Source: Haliclona indistincta
Lineage: Eukaryota; Porifera; Demospongiae; Haplosclerida; Chalinidae
Length of the DNA: 64,000 nucleotides
Reading direction: 5' to 3'
NCBI GenBank assembly: GCA_964017065.1
Contig: OZ024788.1
Location: 9,031,761-9,095,760, forward strand
The translations under genes and the position numbers were made by a program. Positions 35,590 through 46,884 of this stretch are shown here, piece by piece. The notes under the pieces were generated by a model that was not told where the DNA came from, did not search any database, and was given only the letters and a program-made list of their open reading frames with translations. The stretch's first letter is position 1; each line of letters starts with the position of its first letter.

Positions 35590-35710
35590 ACTCACACAGT
35601 GAAATAGTGCTGTACCGCTTCAGTGAAGGCATATTGTCCCAGAAGATGGTAGCAAGCTCAGCTGCTGGTTGCTGAGTGACGAAGACTACCACTGGGAGAG
35701 ATACATGAGT
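35590..35710 (-). pseudogene. STAT: STAT exon (end of DNA-binding domain), C2 copy
   Basis: Uninterrupted version of the exon that is split around NEMF in C1: SLPVVVFVTQQPAAELATIF, then WDN. A 2-bp AT insertion near 35630 throws the rest out of frame (C1 reads WDNAFTEVVQH). The large TA palindrome begins at 35712, at the upstream end. Confidence 0.8.
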
Positions 35711-35711
35711 A

Positions 35712-37139
35712 GAGTAAGCCACCAATATTCGGCCACCATCTATTATCGGCCACTCGTTCGTACACTTGCAAATACGCTACACAGATCAAACTTGACCTAC
35801 GTATAGACACACACTTCCTCTGCCTGCATTGCAAATATGCAGCTCGTAAGTGCTTTTTTGTCTATTGTGGAGACGAAGAAAGTGGGTAGCCGAAAACATC
35901 GATGTTCGGCAAAAGCAATCTATTATCGGCCACCAGTCCTAGTGACTGATAGACGAATAGGGCGGGATTGCAAGTCAGTACTGCAAACACCTTTATCCAT
36001 CAGCATTACAACGAGCTACAATTGAAAAGCTCTCGTCTTGCCGTCCGGGTAATTTTCTTTTCTAAAGACCCCGGGGTCGAGCAATCTATGTTCGGCAACT
36101 CATGATATTGTTTCAGTGCAATTTATGCTCAAAGAAAACACGATTGCGATACAGAAACACGTCGGCTGAGTAGAGCCATCTCATGTCCATCACAATCACC
36201 AAAATTCAGTAACCCTGCGATCGTCTCTTGATCGCACAAGCTGCAAACAGCCAAAATAGTGGGCGTGGCTTCCAAGGAGCAACCCAGTGTTTGTAAAACA
36301 AAAAGTAAACCGAGCATTCCAGAAGTCAAATTTGATTCTAAGCCTCTTTATCTGCACTCGCAAATTAGTTTAGCGCTGATCAATGACTGCACTCGTGATG
36401 GATATGGACAGTGCTTGCTGATTTGAGGACTTCTCTATAAAATTACTAGCCATTACTAATGCAGTCACTGATCAGCGCTAAACTAATTTGCGAGTGCAGA
36501 TAAAGAGGCTTAGAATCAAATTTGACTTCTGGAATGCTCGGTTTACTTTTTGTTTTACAAACACTGGGTTGCTCCTTGGAAGCCACGCCCACTATTTTGG
36601 CTGTTTGCAGCTTGTGCGATCAAGAGACGAACGCAGGGTTACTGAATTTTGGTGATTGTGATGGGCATGAGATGGCTCTACTCAGCCGACGTGTTTCTGT
36701 ATCGCAATCGTGTTTTCTTTGAGCATAAATTGCACTGAAACAATATCATGAGTTGCCGAACATAGATTGCTCGACCCCGGGGTCTTTGGGAAAGAAAATT
36801 ACCCGGACGGCAAGACGAGAGCTTTTCAATTGTAGCTCGTTGTAATGCTGATGGATAAAGGTGTTTGCAGTACTGACTTGCAATCCCGCCCTATTCGTCT
36901 ATCAGTCACTAGGACTGGTGGCCGATAATCGATTGCTTTTGCCGAACATCGATGTTTTCGGCTACCCACTTTCTTCGTCTCCACAGTAGACAAAGAAGCA
37001 GTTACGAGCTGCATATTTGCAATGCAGGCAGAGGAAGTGTGTGTCTATACGTAGGTCAAGTTTGATCTGTGTAGCGTATTTGCAAGTGTACGAACGAGTG
37101 GCCGATAATAGATGGTGGCCGAATATTGGTGGCTTACTC
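35712..37139. mobile_element. 1.43-kb near-perfect palindrome, TA-flanked
   Basis: Two 680-bp arms (35712-36391 and 36460-37139) are near-identical inverse copies around a 68-bp loop. Ends are GAGTAAGCCACC and its complement, flanked by TA (35710-35711 and 37140-37141). C1 at about 12042 reads GAGTACATAGAG, the empty TA site. Each arm carries several TATTCGGCCA, TTATCGGCCA and ATGTTCGGCAA words, as expected of subterminal protein-binding repeats. Frames in the arms are mirror images. Confidence 0.95.
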
Positions 37140-37181
37140 TACATAGAGAGAAAACTGTGATTACTGAGATTACACTTAACA

Positions 37182-37483
37182 CAGTGGCGTATCTAGGGGG
37201 GGTGCTCAGGGTGCTCCAGCACCCCCCTTAAACTAGAGATATTAATATTCATAAAGTAGCAGGCTACTGGCTAACCTAACCTCAGTCTCTAAGCTCTATA
37301 GCTTCATCGAAGAATCCATGATCGAGTGCCGTACAGTTCTAAATAACGCACACTGTACCAATTATTACACGCAAAATAAACGAAAATTAATTGATAATGA
37401 ATAATTAATTAGCAAAATTTTCGCGAGCGCTTCGCGCGCTCATATTCAGCACCCCCTTCTACCAAATCCTAGATACGCCACTG
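37182..37483. mobile_element. hAT-like MITE, copy 2
   Basis: CAGTGGCGTATCTAG and CTAGATACGCCACTG ends, 302 bp, about 93% identical to 16430-16721. It is flanked by CTTAACA on both sides (7-8 bp, overlap ambiguous by one base). C1 (about 12086) shows the empty site ACACTTAACACACTC. Confidence 0.93.
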
Positions 37484-37682
37484 CTTAACACACTCAAACA
37501 GTACTGCAGTCACATAAACTGCACTACTACACTAAAAATACACATTCCAACAGACTCTCTAAAATATTAGTAACTGAAGTCAAGTCAAGTTGACTACATG
37601 TATATTGTCTGTTTGTGTGTACATAGTTTGTGTTGATTATGACATGCTAATCAACTGTTGTACAATGATAGACACACACTAC

Positions 37683-37926
37683 CTGAACAGGATCATTCAT
37701 TCCTCCAGCTCCTGCTGCTGTCATACTGAATACCATCCATCCGAGTTAGAGCAAAGGAAACTTTTCTTCAGTGACAGTCTGAGCCGCCCTCCTCTTAATC
37801 TTCTTGAGTTGCATGAAATTGAAGTTGCACTGAAGAGTACCAGTTTGAGCATTGTACTCCATAGCCTTCTGATTGTTGAGAATTGCTCCTGTTGATAACT
37901 GGTTGGTGACTCTGAGCCCACAAAAG
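37683..37926 (-). pseudogene. STAT: STAT DNA-binding-domain exon, C2 copy
   Basis: Same exon as 12278-12533 with a 12-bp in-frame deletion (KKIKRRAAQTVTEEKF), the same splice signals and the same in-frame TAA after EEKFPLL. The shared stop means it arose before the duplication, or is read differently than I assume (for example a non-canonical splice). Confidence 0.82.
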
Positions 37927-38347
37927 CTGAAGAAGGAGAGAAATGACAAAATTTCACAGCTGGTTCATATTTCCTTCTTGTGGTGATATCACTCTTAATA
38001 ACAGGATAATACAGTAATGGATCATGTACTGAGTGGTAGTAGAGTGATGGAAGGGTTAATAAAGGTCACTCACTGATAGTATGAAGGTGGTTAGTAGCAG
38101 CACTGCTGTACTGTAGTTCACTGTATTCACTGAGTGAGGCTTGAGCTGAGCACTGAGAGCACGAGATATACTGTATAGCTACTAACATACTGTAATCATC
38201 ACAACTAACATCAACAATGTAAAGACACTCAAAGTAAATACTGAAAATCATTATATTATTTCAAAAAAGTTTAAAGCCATAAAGCTTGCATAGCACATTT
38301 TGAGAATAGAACAATAACACTAACCTCATCATACCAGTAGTTGAGAG

Positions 38348-41300
38348 TCACCACTTCTTGTACACATCACTAGCATGATCATACCACTCTATGACCACAT
38401 CATCTCTGGAGAGAGGACAGTCACTCAACATCTTCTTGTAGTCATGATATAGATGAATTTTTTTCACAGCACTGCTGTCTACACCCTCTATCAATAATTG
38501 GAACTGTTCTTTAGTGAACTGAACGTTTACATAAAATTTATTAAAAGCTAGTTCCTCCATTGTCCTGTTCTGTTTGAGACCACTGACCAGTGCTGTGAGT
38601 GATGGAGTATCAATGAGTTCATCAATGAAGAGAAGGTGTGTTATCGTGGTGCTACTGACAATAGCTGTGATGAGGAGGGTGCAGTCAGTAGTGGGAATAG
38701 AGCAGCGATACAGTGCTAGTTTGTGTAGTATGCAGTGAGGAGACTGCAGGGAGTGGATGAGTGAGCTAGTGGATTCACTGCTGAGATTACACTGTTTCAA
38801 TGACAGAGTGTGGAGATTGTTCTGCTGTTGTCCTATGAATTGAGGAACGACAAAACTTTTCCAAATTGAATATTCAATTCTTAAGATCTCTAACACATCA
38901 CGATACAAACTAATATTCTCAAGTGTCTCATTAGATGAAGAATATTGTTCTTCAATCTTAAGGATAGATTCAGTCAACTTTAGCTTTGTGTAGGATGATA
39001 ATTGTAATAACCAGTGATTGATTTCACTACAAGAACCAGTAGCATTCAAACACACTTTACCATTAGTGTGTTGCATTGTAAAGGATAAGTGTTGGTATAC
39101 GTGGTCAGTAGTGGAAATAGTGCACTCATACAGTGACAGTTTGTTTAGTTTATAGTCTGGAGAGAACAGAGAATGGATGAGTGAGCTAGTGGCTTCACTG
39201 CTGAGCTCACACTTTGTCAGTGAGAGAATGTGGAGATTGTTCTGACGCAGTTCAAGGAATGGAGGAATTGAAAACGAGAAACAATTAGTATTGTTATTGT
39301 TAATGTTTAAGATCTCTAACATGTGACTAAATAAACCAATCCCCTCAAGTGTCTCATCGGTTTCTTGTTCAGTAATGGATAAGATCAATTCAGTCAACTG
39401 AACCGAGTAGGATGATAATAGTGATAAACAGTGATTGATAGCACTACAAGGACCAGTAGCAGTCAAAGACACTTTACCGTCTGTATTTTGCAATGTAAAG
39501 ATAGAGAACTGGTAGCTACAGTCAGCACTGGAAATAGTGCAGTAATCTAATGAAATCTTTAGTAATTTGCAATCTGGAGACTGTAGAGAGCAGATGAGTG
39601 AGGTACTGGTCTCAATGCTGAGCTTACACCTCGTGAGTGACAGTGTGTGGAGATTGATCTGTTGTGAGATATAATGACAATAAGGAAAATCGACATTAGC
39701 TTTTACTAGCACAATATCTTTCAAAAGCGGACAAGCACAGCAATCAAGGATCTTTTCAAACTTTGTATTTCCTTTAGTACTCACTGGATTACGCTCTGAG
39801 TCTTGTTTAGGACCTACTAATGTAATATCAGTCACGCTTTTAGTGAAGGGATTAAGCTGTGATAGAATCTTGCAATTTCCAGACCAGGATCCACTAAGAT
39901 CAAGAGAGACTATCTTACCCTCTCCACTGCCATCCTGAGGTGCTAACTTCAGACCCATGAAAAGATGATAGAAGTACTTTAAGACGTCATTAGCTTTCTT
40001 CTCTATTCTCCAAGTGCTAGTGCTGTTGGCAATACAGTAACCAATATGACAAACCAGTCTAGAGCAGAGCGACCATGAGCAGACATATACTCACTACTAG
40101 TGACTAGAGTTGACTGAATGAGCTGTGGACACTGAGTCTCATACAACAAATGAAGCAATGACACATCAACTGATGAATCATGAAGACCAACCTTAAGAAG
40201 GTTAGGATCAATACCACTGAGTTGTGTTCTACCTGCTAAGAAGAGTACCGCTGGCCAGTGAGTAGCTGAGGAAGATGAAGATTTTTCTCTTTTCTTTCCA
40301 TAATATTTTAAGAAGTTATTAAGTGGAAAAAGACCCATTCGTCCAAGTATGTGTGATAGTTGATGTTCATCATTGTCACATTGCTGGGAGTAGTGCACTG
40401 CTGCAAGATATTCTTGCAATGTAAGATGTAGAAAGTTGTGTGACGATGATCTCCCAACACCTGCAGTCAGTTCCTCCTCTCTCTGCATCAGACCAAGTGT
40501 CTCTGATGGTACATCGTCATCCTCTTCATCAAACACATACTGTTGCTTCTCTATTCCCTTTGCTGCTAGTGCAGTCACTGCTTTAAGCTGCTGCTTCACA
40601 TCCTCTGGTAGCTCACTCATGTCTCTTAATCTCCAGTCTCTGTCCTTGTGTACAGGATGGTGTGTGAGGTATCGTAGTAACAGAGTATGGACAAGACCTG
40701 TGTATAGTTCAGTGAGGGTCTTTGGGGCAAACCCTTTGTCCCCATTCCGCCAGTAGCTGCAGTAAATGTCAGTCACTATGGCACATTGTAGAGGATTGAA
40801 CATAAGAGAAGATGAAAATGGATGACAGGAAAGGTACTCCTTGAAATCTTCTACTAGTTCTGGGTTGTCTCCACAAGCTGAGTTGATGTACTCTTCAATG
40901 TTCTTATCTGTGAACCCCAGCACTTCTATGTGCTGGTCAATGGACTGCTGAAAGTCAGGATGAAGCGTTCTAGTGGCAAGTGGTCTACTGGTCACCATTA
41001 GTGTAGTGCGACGGAATAGTTTTCTACGCATGAGCCAATGAATCACAGAGTCAGATTCTCTCTGCTTGGTTGTCAGTTCATCGTATCCATCTAGTATCAG
41101 CAATATGCTCTTACCATCTTGTCTAACCAGCTCTGTCACGGCCTGGCGTATCTCCGGGTCAGGATGGTACAAGAGGTCATCAATAGTTTGAGCTGTCCTT
41201 GTCCTCCTGTCTCTCAGCTTGATAATAACCACCACTCCCCACTCCTGCAGGATCTCTCCTCTGGCCCATTGCTTGCATAACTCGAATGAAAATGTAGTCT

Positions 41301-42411
41301 TACCAACCCCAGGTGCCCCCTCAACAAGCACACAGCGAGCTAGGCTGCAGTCATCACACTTACACACATTACTAAAATCAAGAACCGTCTTCTTTCTCTG
41401 TATAGCATCAACATGACCATGCAGTCTGTCCATGATCATCTCCTCTTTGTCATTCTCAGTCATAGTCTTTACATTCTTGTGGACTAGAGCAATGTTAATA
41501 AATAATTTAGCTTTGAAGTATAATAAACTAGACTCTTTATCATAAACTGGAGTTCTTTTAGCAATATATTGATCCTTGAGGTATGTCACATATCGTTGCA
41601 TGCAAGGAGAAGCAGTGGTAGCAGGTGGGGGGGGGAGGGGCTACTGAGGGTGAATCAGCTGTACTGGTAGACTCGTATCCAGGATCTCGGTGAGGGCCTG
41701 CAGTGTGTAACACTACTGTTCTGGTGGGTCCATGAAGAGTGGTGAGGGGAGAGGATGGTGCAGTGACTAGTCTAGGATGCTTAGGAGGAGGAAGACCATG
41801 AGAAGGTGAGTGTTGTGGTGAAGCACAGGAGGAGTAAGGAGAGGGATGAGATGGTGCAGGCCTAGAGGAAGTGGTTCCACTGGATGATGATGGTGTAGTG
41901 TCTGATGATTGCCCAACATGAGCTGGAGAGAATAGTGTTGAGAGAGAGTGAGTGACATGAGATGATGAGTGGTGAGCTGTACCAGTAGTGAAGGGGTTAA
42001 GAGAAGGAGTGCCTAGTCTAGGTCGCTGAGGAAGAGGAGGACCATCGTGACTAGGATCATGAGAGAATTGAGAGGAGTGGGTGAGTGTATTAGCACTAGT
42101 GGTCTGATAGGATGGTACATTGGAATGCTGATTAGGATAAAGAGAAAAAAAAGGAGGAAGAGGGAAGTAGCCATGCTGTAAGGCAAGATACGGGTTTGGT
42201 TGTTGTGTCATGTAATAAGGTAGAGGGTATGGTAGGTGTGGCTGTTGATAAGGTAAAGGGAAGCAAGGAAGGACAGGAGTATATGGTGGAATAGTTGGGT
42301 TGCTGTGTGTTTGAGGATCACAAGATGGTTGATAAGATGAGTTGCCAGATGAGTGGGCGGAGCTAGATTGATGAGGTGCTCCATGCAGTGATGATGAGAA
42401 CACATCGTGTG
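38348..42411 (-). CDS. NACHT-LRR exon of an NLR innate-immune receptor
   Basis: One large exon starts after acceptor TATACTAACAG (phase 1). 42403-about 41630 is a Pro/Ser/His-rich linker. The NACHT frame 41601-40003 has Walker A GAPGVGKT (95-102 counted from MQRYV), Walker B LLILDGYDE (167-175) and LMVTSRP (201-207). It is followed by winged-helix-like sequence and FLHLTLQEYLAAVHY. 38348-40046 then holds irregular LRRs (LHTLSLTRCKL type), ending DVYKKW-stop. NLRs sense intracellular danger and oligomerise via NACHT. The frame breaks twice. At a C9 run (41627-41635) one base fewer would join linker and NACHT. At 40043-40047 a 2-bp AT excess separates SALDWFVI from GYCIANSTSTW. These may be assembly errors or make it a pseudogene. 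Confidence 0.95.
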
Positions 42412-42633
42412 CTGTTAGTATACAGAGAGAAAGTGTTTATCACATTAGTGTCATTCTTCAGTGATGACAAAATAATTTGCATATGCAAGCGCATATCCGC
42501 TTTGTACGAAATTATTTATGGTGTTATGCAGATCATTGCATTGTTGCTTTAGATTAACTAAATGAATCCCGCCATTTACCCATCAAAGTGAGATCATTGA
42601 TTTTATAGTACAGGATGGGAAGCCGAACTTAAT

Positions 42634-43222
42634 TGGGTGGTCGATGCGCATTACCCTTGACGTCACATGACGATTAAATTTCCGTGTATTTTCCGCGTTC
42701 TGTTTGTTGTGCTCTCCATGTTCTAAATAAACGGAGAATCTCTGATAGCACAGCCAATAATCTACCAAGAAGTTTGCATTGTCAAAGAACGGCTAGTTGT
42801 CTGGATATCCAGACGAGTACACATCGTAGGGTATGTACCACTGGTTTAGAGCTTACAAAGCGCCATTGATCCTGCGGATAAAGTATACTTCTTGGCAACG
42901 TACTAACTGGTTCAGTACACGCAGACGATTAATGGTTTTGTATTGGTACCAAAATCAAGTCATAGAACCTTTGCCTCTTCGAGAATTTGTGTATACAGAT
43001 CTGTAATCTGCCATTACACTCACAAATCTTCTGTGAGGTGCCAGTACTGGCATCCATTCAAGGCCGGTAGTATGAAACACGCAAACTTTCAACAATACAA
43101 AAAATGCACTAGAATAGGCCAAAGACAGCTAAAGAAGCTGTACAGGCAAAAACCTACACCGCACTCGTCTGCTGCTAATTAGTAATCACTGTTACGCGCG
43201 GTAATACGCATCGACCACCTTA
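42634..43222. mobile_element. TIR element in the NLR intron
   Basis: GGTGGTCGATGCGCATTACC at the left mirrors GGTAATACGCATCGACCACC at the right. The interior has short frames only (the longest is 79 codons at 42943-43182, unrecognised). It lies about 220 bp upstream of the NACHT exon acceptor. Confidence 0.8.
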
Positions 43223-43565
43223 GTGAATTCTGTTTTTAGCTACATAGACACACTCTAAACAATTGCATGGGTTTAGCTTGAAACTCTATATCATTAATAT
43301 ATATTTTACATGACTTACAGCAGCTGGGAGTACTGTCTAACATTGCTCATAAATGAATCCATGCAACAGAATCTGCCTTATTGATAGAAATTAAGGCTCA
43401 CTTGAGAGTATCAAGCTCATGCTGCTTGCCACATAGCTCAAGAAAATATAACGCGAACACAAGCTCATTCTCTCGCTCTATATAATGTATGTAGTCATGA
43501 ATACTCTAATTACTTCTTGCTACATGCAACCTGTAGCATTATTGTTGTGATCAACATTCCAAAGG

Positions 43566-43861
43566 CAGTGGCGTAACTACAGTAGGGCAGGGGGGGCAGT
43601 TGCCCCCGTTTTTGAATAACCAGAAGCATATTAATAACAGAACTTAGCTTCTAGTAGTCCTCCTGACCCAGAGAGTGAGTCTAGTACACACTGCGCGTAC
43701 AGCGTGCGTTGCGCCATCTTTGCTATGATGTTTTACAATAATGAATGTGTTAAAGTGATGTCATCTTGTGAATATTAATTAGATTTTGCATTTGGCGGCA
43801 CGCGCATTTTTACTTTACTATGGGTTGCCCCTCCACTCCATTAATCCTAGTAACATCCCTG
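43566..43861. mobile_element. Diverged CAGTGGCGTA-type MITE
   Basis: The left end CAGTGGCGTAACTAC pairs imperfectly with the right end GTAACATCCCTG. Subterminal GGGGGGCAGTTGCCCCC is echoed by GGGTTGCCCCTCC. Flanked by AAAGG on both sides. Its 296-bp size is like the two hAT-like MITEs, but it is older. Confidence 0.6.
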
Positions 43862-44008
43862 AAAGGTAATAGTGATAGTCATCATAGAGAATGTAAGATT
43901 TCATCCAGGAGCAAAATTCCTCCATCTCTTCAGCTTTAAGATGACAGATACCAGTTTGAGCTAATTAATATTCACAAAATATAAACGTCTGTAGCAGCAA
44001 AAGGAAAC

Positions 44009-44692
44009 ATGCTAGAGCGCTATGTTGACCATCATGCTAGAGTGCTATGTAGACCATCGTGCTAGAGTGCTATGCAGACCATCATGCTAGAGCGCTATGC
44101 AGACAATCATGCTAGAGTGCTATGTAGACCATCATGCTAGAGTGCTATGAAGACCATCATGCTAGAGCGCTATGAAGACCATCATGCTAGAGCGCTTATA
44201 GCTATGCAGACTATCATGCTAGAGCGCTATGCAGACCGTCATGCTAGAGCGCTATGCAGACCGTCATGCTAGAGCGCTATGCAGACCGTCATGCTAGAGC
44301 GCTATGCAGACCGTCATGCTAGAGCGCTATGCAGACCGTCATGCTAGAGCGCTATGCAGACCGTCATGCTAGAGCGCTATGCAGACCGTCATGCTAGAGC
44401 GCTATGCAGACCGTCATGCTAGAGCGCTATGCAGACCGTCATGCTAGAGCGCTATGCAGACCGTCATGCTAGAGCGCTATGCAGACCATCATGCTAGAGC
44501 GCTATGCAGACCATCATGCTAGAGCGCTATGCAGACCATCATGCTAGAGCGCTATGCAGACCATCATGCTAGAGAGCTATGCAGACCATCATGCTAGAGC
44601 GCTATGTAGACCATCATGCTAGAGCGCTATGAAGACCATCATGCTAGAGCGCTATGAAGACCATCATGCTAGAGCGCTTATAGCTATGCAGA
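44009..44692. repeat. 25-bp minisatellite, about 27 units
   Basis: The unit is ATGCTAGAGCGCTATGCAGA plus CCGTC or CCATC. Central units are identical (CCGTC form) and flanking units vary. A longer variant containing GCGCTTATAGCTATGCAGAC occurs once near each end (about 44185 and about 44665). Each unit contains the self-complementary AGCGCT. It lies in the 8.6-kb intron proposed for the NLR gene. Confidence 0.97.
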
Positions 44693-45426
44693 CTATAATT
44701 CGATTAGTTGTTTTCCAAAAGTAAAATAAGCAAGCAGCAGACACAGCGTGCCGTCTGGTAGCAAGGGAAACAAACGAGGCTAAAATTGCAATTTCTTGCA
44801 TCAAAATTCTCTTAAACAGCTCGATGGCAGCCAGCAAAGTAATCTTTATCAGTGCTCCTGGGTCTACTCGATTGCCCGATACTGTATAGGTTGGCTACTG
44901 ATGAATATTGCCCGAGTTATAGGCGTACAAGTTTAAACTCGCCTTGATTTCACGGCGTTCCCACGAACGCTTCGCTGCATTAAAAAAATGATTACTTTCG
45001 TAAAAAGCTTTACTGCCACTCTCAGGCCCTGCTCTACACTTCATACTACCGAACTAACTTGGAAATACAGTTAGTAGATGAGCGCTGTTTGTAAATTTTG
45101 ATGCAAGAATTGACTACTCGTTGGTATGCCATTTTCCAGCAAAGCGCCTAAGCATTATGCTCTCCACGCCTACATCCATGGAGGCGCACAGCAGAATACA
45201 ACTAGATTATGATAACAATAATGAATTCATAATTCAATGAATTGCGTGGGCACAAGTGGTATAACAAAAACACATAAAGTGACACAACAAATCACTTATT
45301 TAACTATAGACTAGTGTACATGCAATTATCAATCATTACACACACTGCATGTTTTAGAGTTAAAACAAGGCATTTAAAACATTTAGCCCAGGCGACCATA
45401 AGATCAAAGATGTGCCAATATACCAT

Positions 45427-46517
45427 GCATTACCAGAAATAAAGGACATCACACGGAATTACGTTTATGCACAGAACACGATTTACTTGTAATGTAACAC
45501 GATTAATATAACGGGTTGCTAATGACAACCGCTCAGTTCCGTGAAGGTCACCTTTGATCATAGTTCACTGTGCGTCTTCTTGCACAGTTTCTACTAGTCC
45601 CAGTAGCGTCTGTGGTACTGAAAAGGACTCCTATTGGTGCGCCTTGAACGTCTGCTTCCTTCGCTCTGAACTACAAAGCCTTGTCGCCGTTCGCTAGCAT
45701 GGTACAGGTAGGCAACTTCACAGCTCTACAACGCTTGCAGTATAGACGTCCACTGTTTCAACACGGTTGTGTATAGCTATGCTAAGAAGCTCAAGCTTAT
45801 GTATTACCTGTAACAATGTTCTTTTCAGAACAGAAAGTAAGCAGCGCGACGAAATCAGAGCTCATAGAGAATGGCGGTCACGAGTGACTTCTGGCCTCCC
45901 TCCTGAGCCTTTGCTACACTAGAATTGCCAAGTACTAGTTTCTAGACAGTCTAGGGATAGTCTGAGATACTAGCGCTACAGTTTAAACTGAATAATCCAT
46001 GCTCAAACTGTCCTAAACACAACTGCTGTACTTCATTTCTTCCCGGGCAAAACTTGTTTCTTACCTAACTTCACCTCAAAAGTGGAACCTACTTTTTTCT
46101 TTGGATTTCAATTTTGAACACACCATTCAAATCGTCAGACCCTGTTCTATTAGACCTGGGGTCGATAAACTCAAAATCGAGTTTAGTTTTTTAGTTACAG
46201 TCGCTCAAAAATCGATAAAAATCACATTTTGACATCAGCTAATACATTAACAATTGGGTGATAGTCGCGACTTTGAAGTACGTTTTGGAACGGACTTTTT
46301 TCAACTCTACTGCAACATTTTTAGCTCAATCGATAGCTAATAGGCTGAAGGTTGCTATCCTGGGTCGATAAATTGAAAATCTAGTTTGTGGAAGTCAGGA
46401 CGCCGAGTAGAAGTTCATCTTCCAATGAACACAATACATTAACTAAAGAGAATATACGGACCTAAGTTTTGATAGTATACGGAAATTGTAACAGGATGTC
46501 GTTATTAGCTGGCAATG
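45427..46517. repeat. Dispersed repeat (interior of the 2606-4378 element)
   Basis: About 95% identical to 2646-3727 (ACCAGAAATAAAGGACATCA onward) but without the GGTGGCGGG end or the palindrome. No coding function recognised. Confidence 0.85.
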
Positions 46518-46739
46518 GGGCAATACGAGTATAAATTTTCCAGAAAGTGATGTCACATAGCAACACCCTAGCAACAATATGGCGTTGGTGAAAAACACAA
46601 ATAAGATTAAAATGCCGTCTTTCAGCAACACACTGTCATTCGCCTCTGGTGACTTCTATATGGAGGCTCTACTAACTTGAGTGCTTCGATTAGTAATCAA
46701 AAGAGCAGTATTCTCAAGCTTCCTAGGCTACAAAATGGT

Positions 46740-46815
46740 TAACCCATGGCACCTCGGCAGTAAGCGATATAACCACCCTCGTTTATATCGTGTACTGCCT
46801 CGGTTGCCCATGTAC
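46740..46815. repeat. Short imperfect hairpin
   Basis: CCATGGCACCTCGGCAGTA and TATCGTGTACTGCCTCGG form a stem of about 30 bp with mismatches around a loop near 46780. It resembles a small MITE or a microRNA-like precursor. Confidence 0.5.
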
Positions 46816-46884
46816 CATTTCGCTTTCACAATTCGGTATATCCAGCACAAGAATTACTATTTGCACTACATCAAGGAGCAATGA

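Noticed and set aside
41767..42405. Additional minus-strand frames rich in Leu/His
   Set aside because: Alternate frames of the low-complexity Pro/Ser linker of the NLR exon.
44009..44692. Looks like a CRISPR array (regular short repeats)
   Set aside because: Units are contiguous 25-mers with no unique spacers, and the context is a eukaryotic intron. It is a minisatellite.
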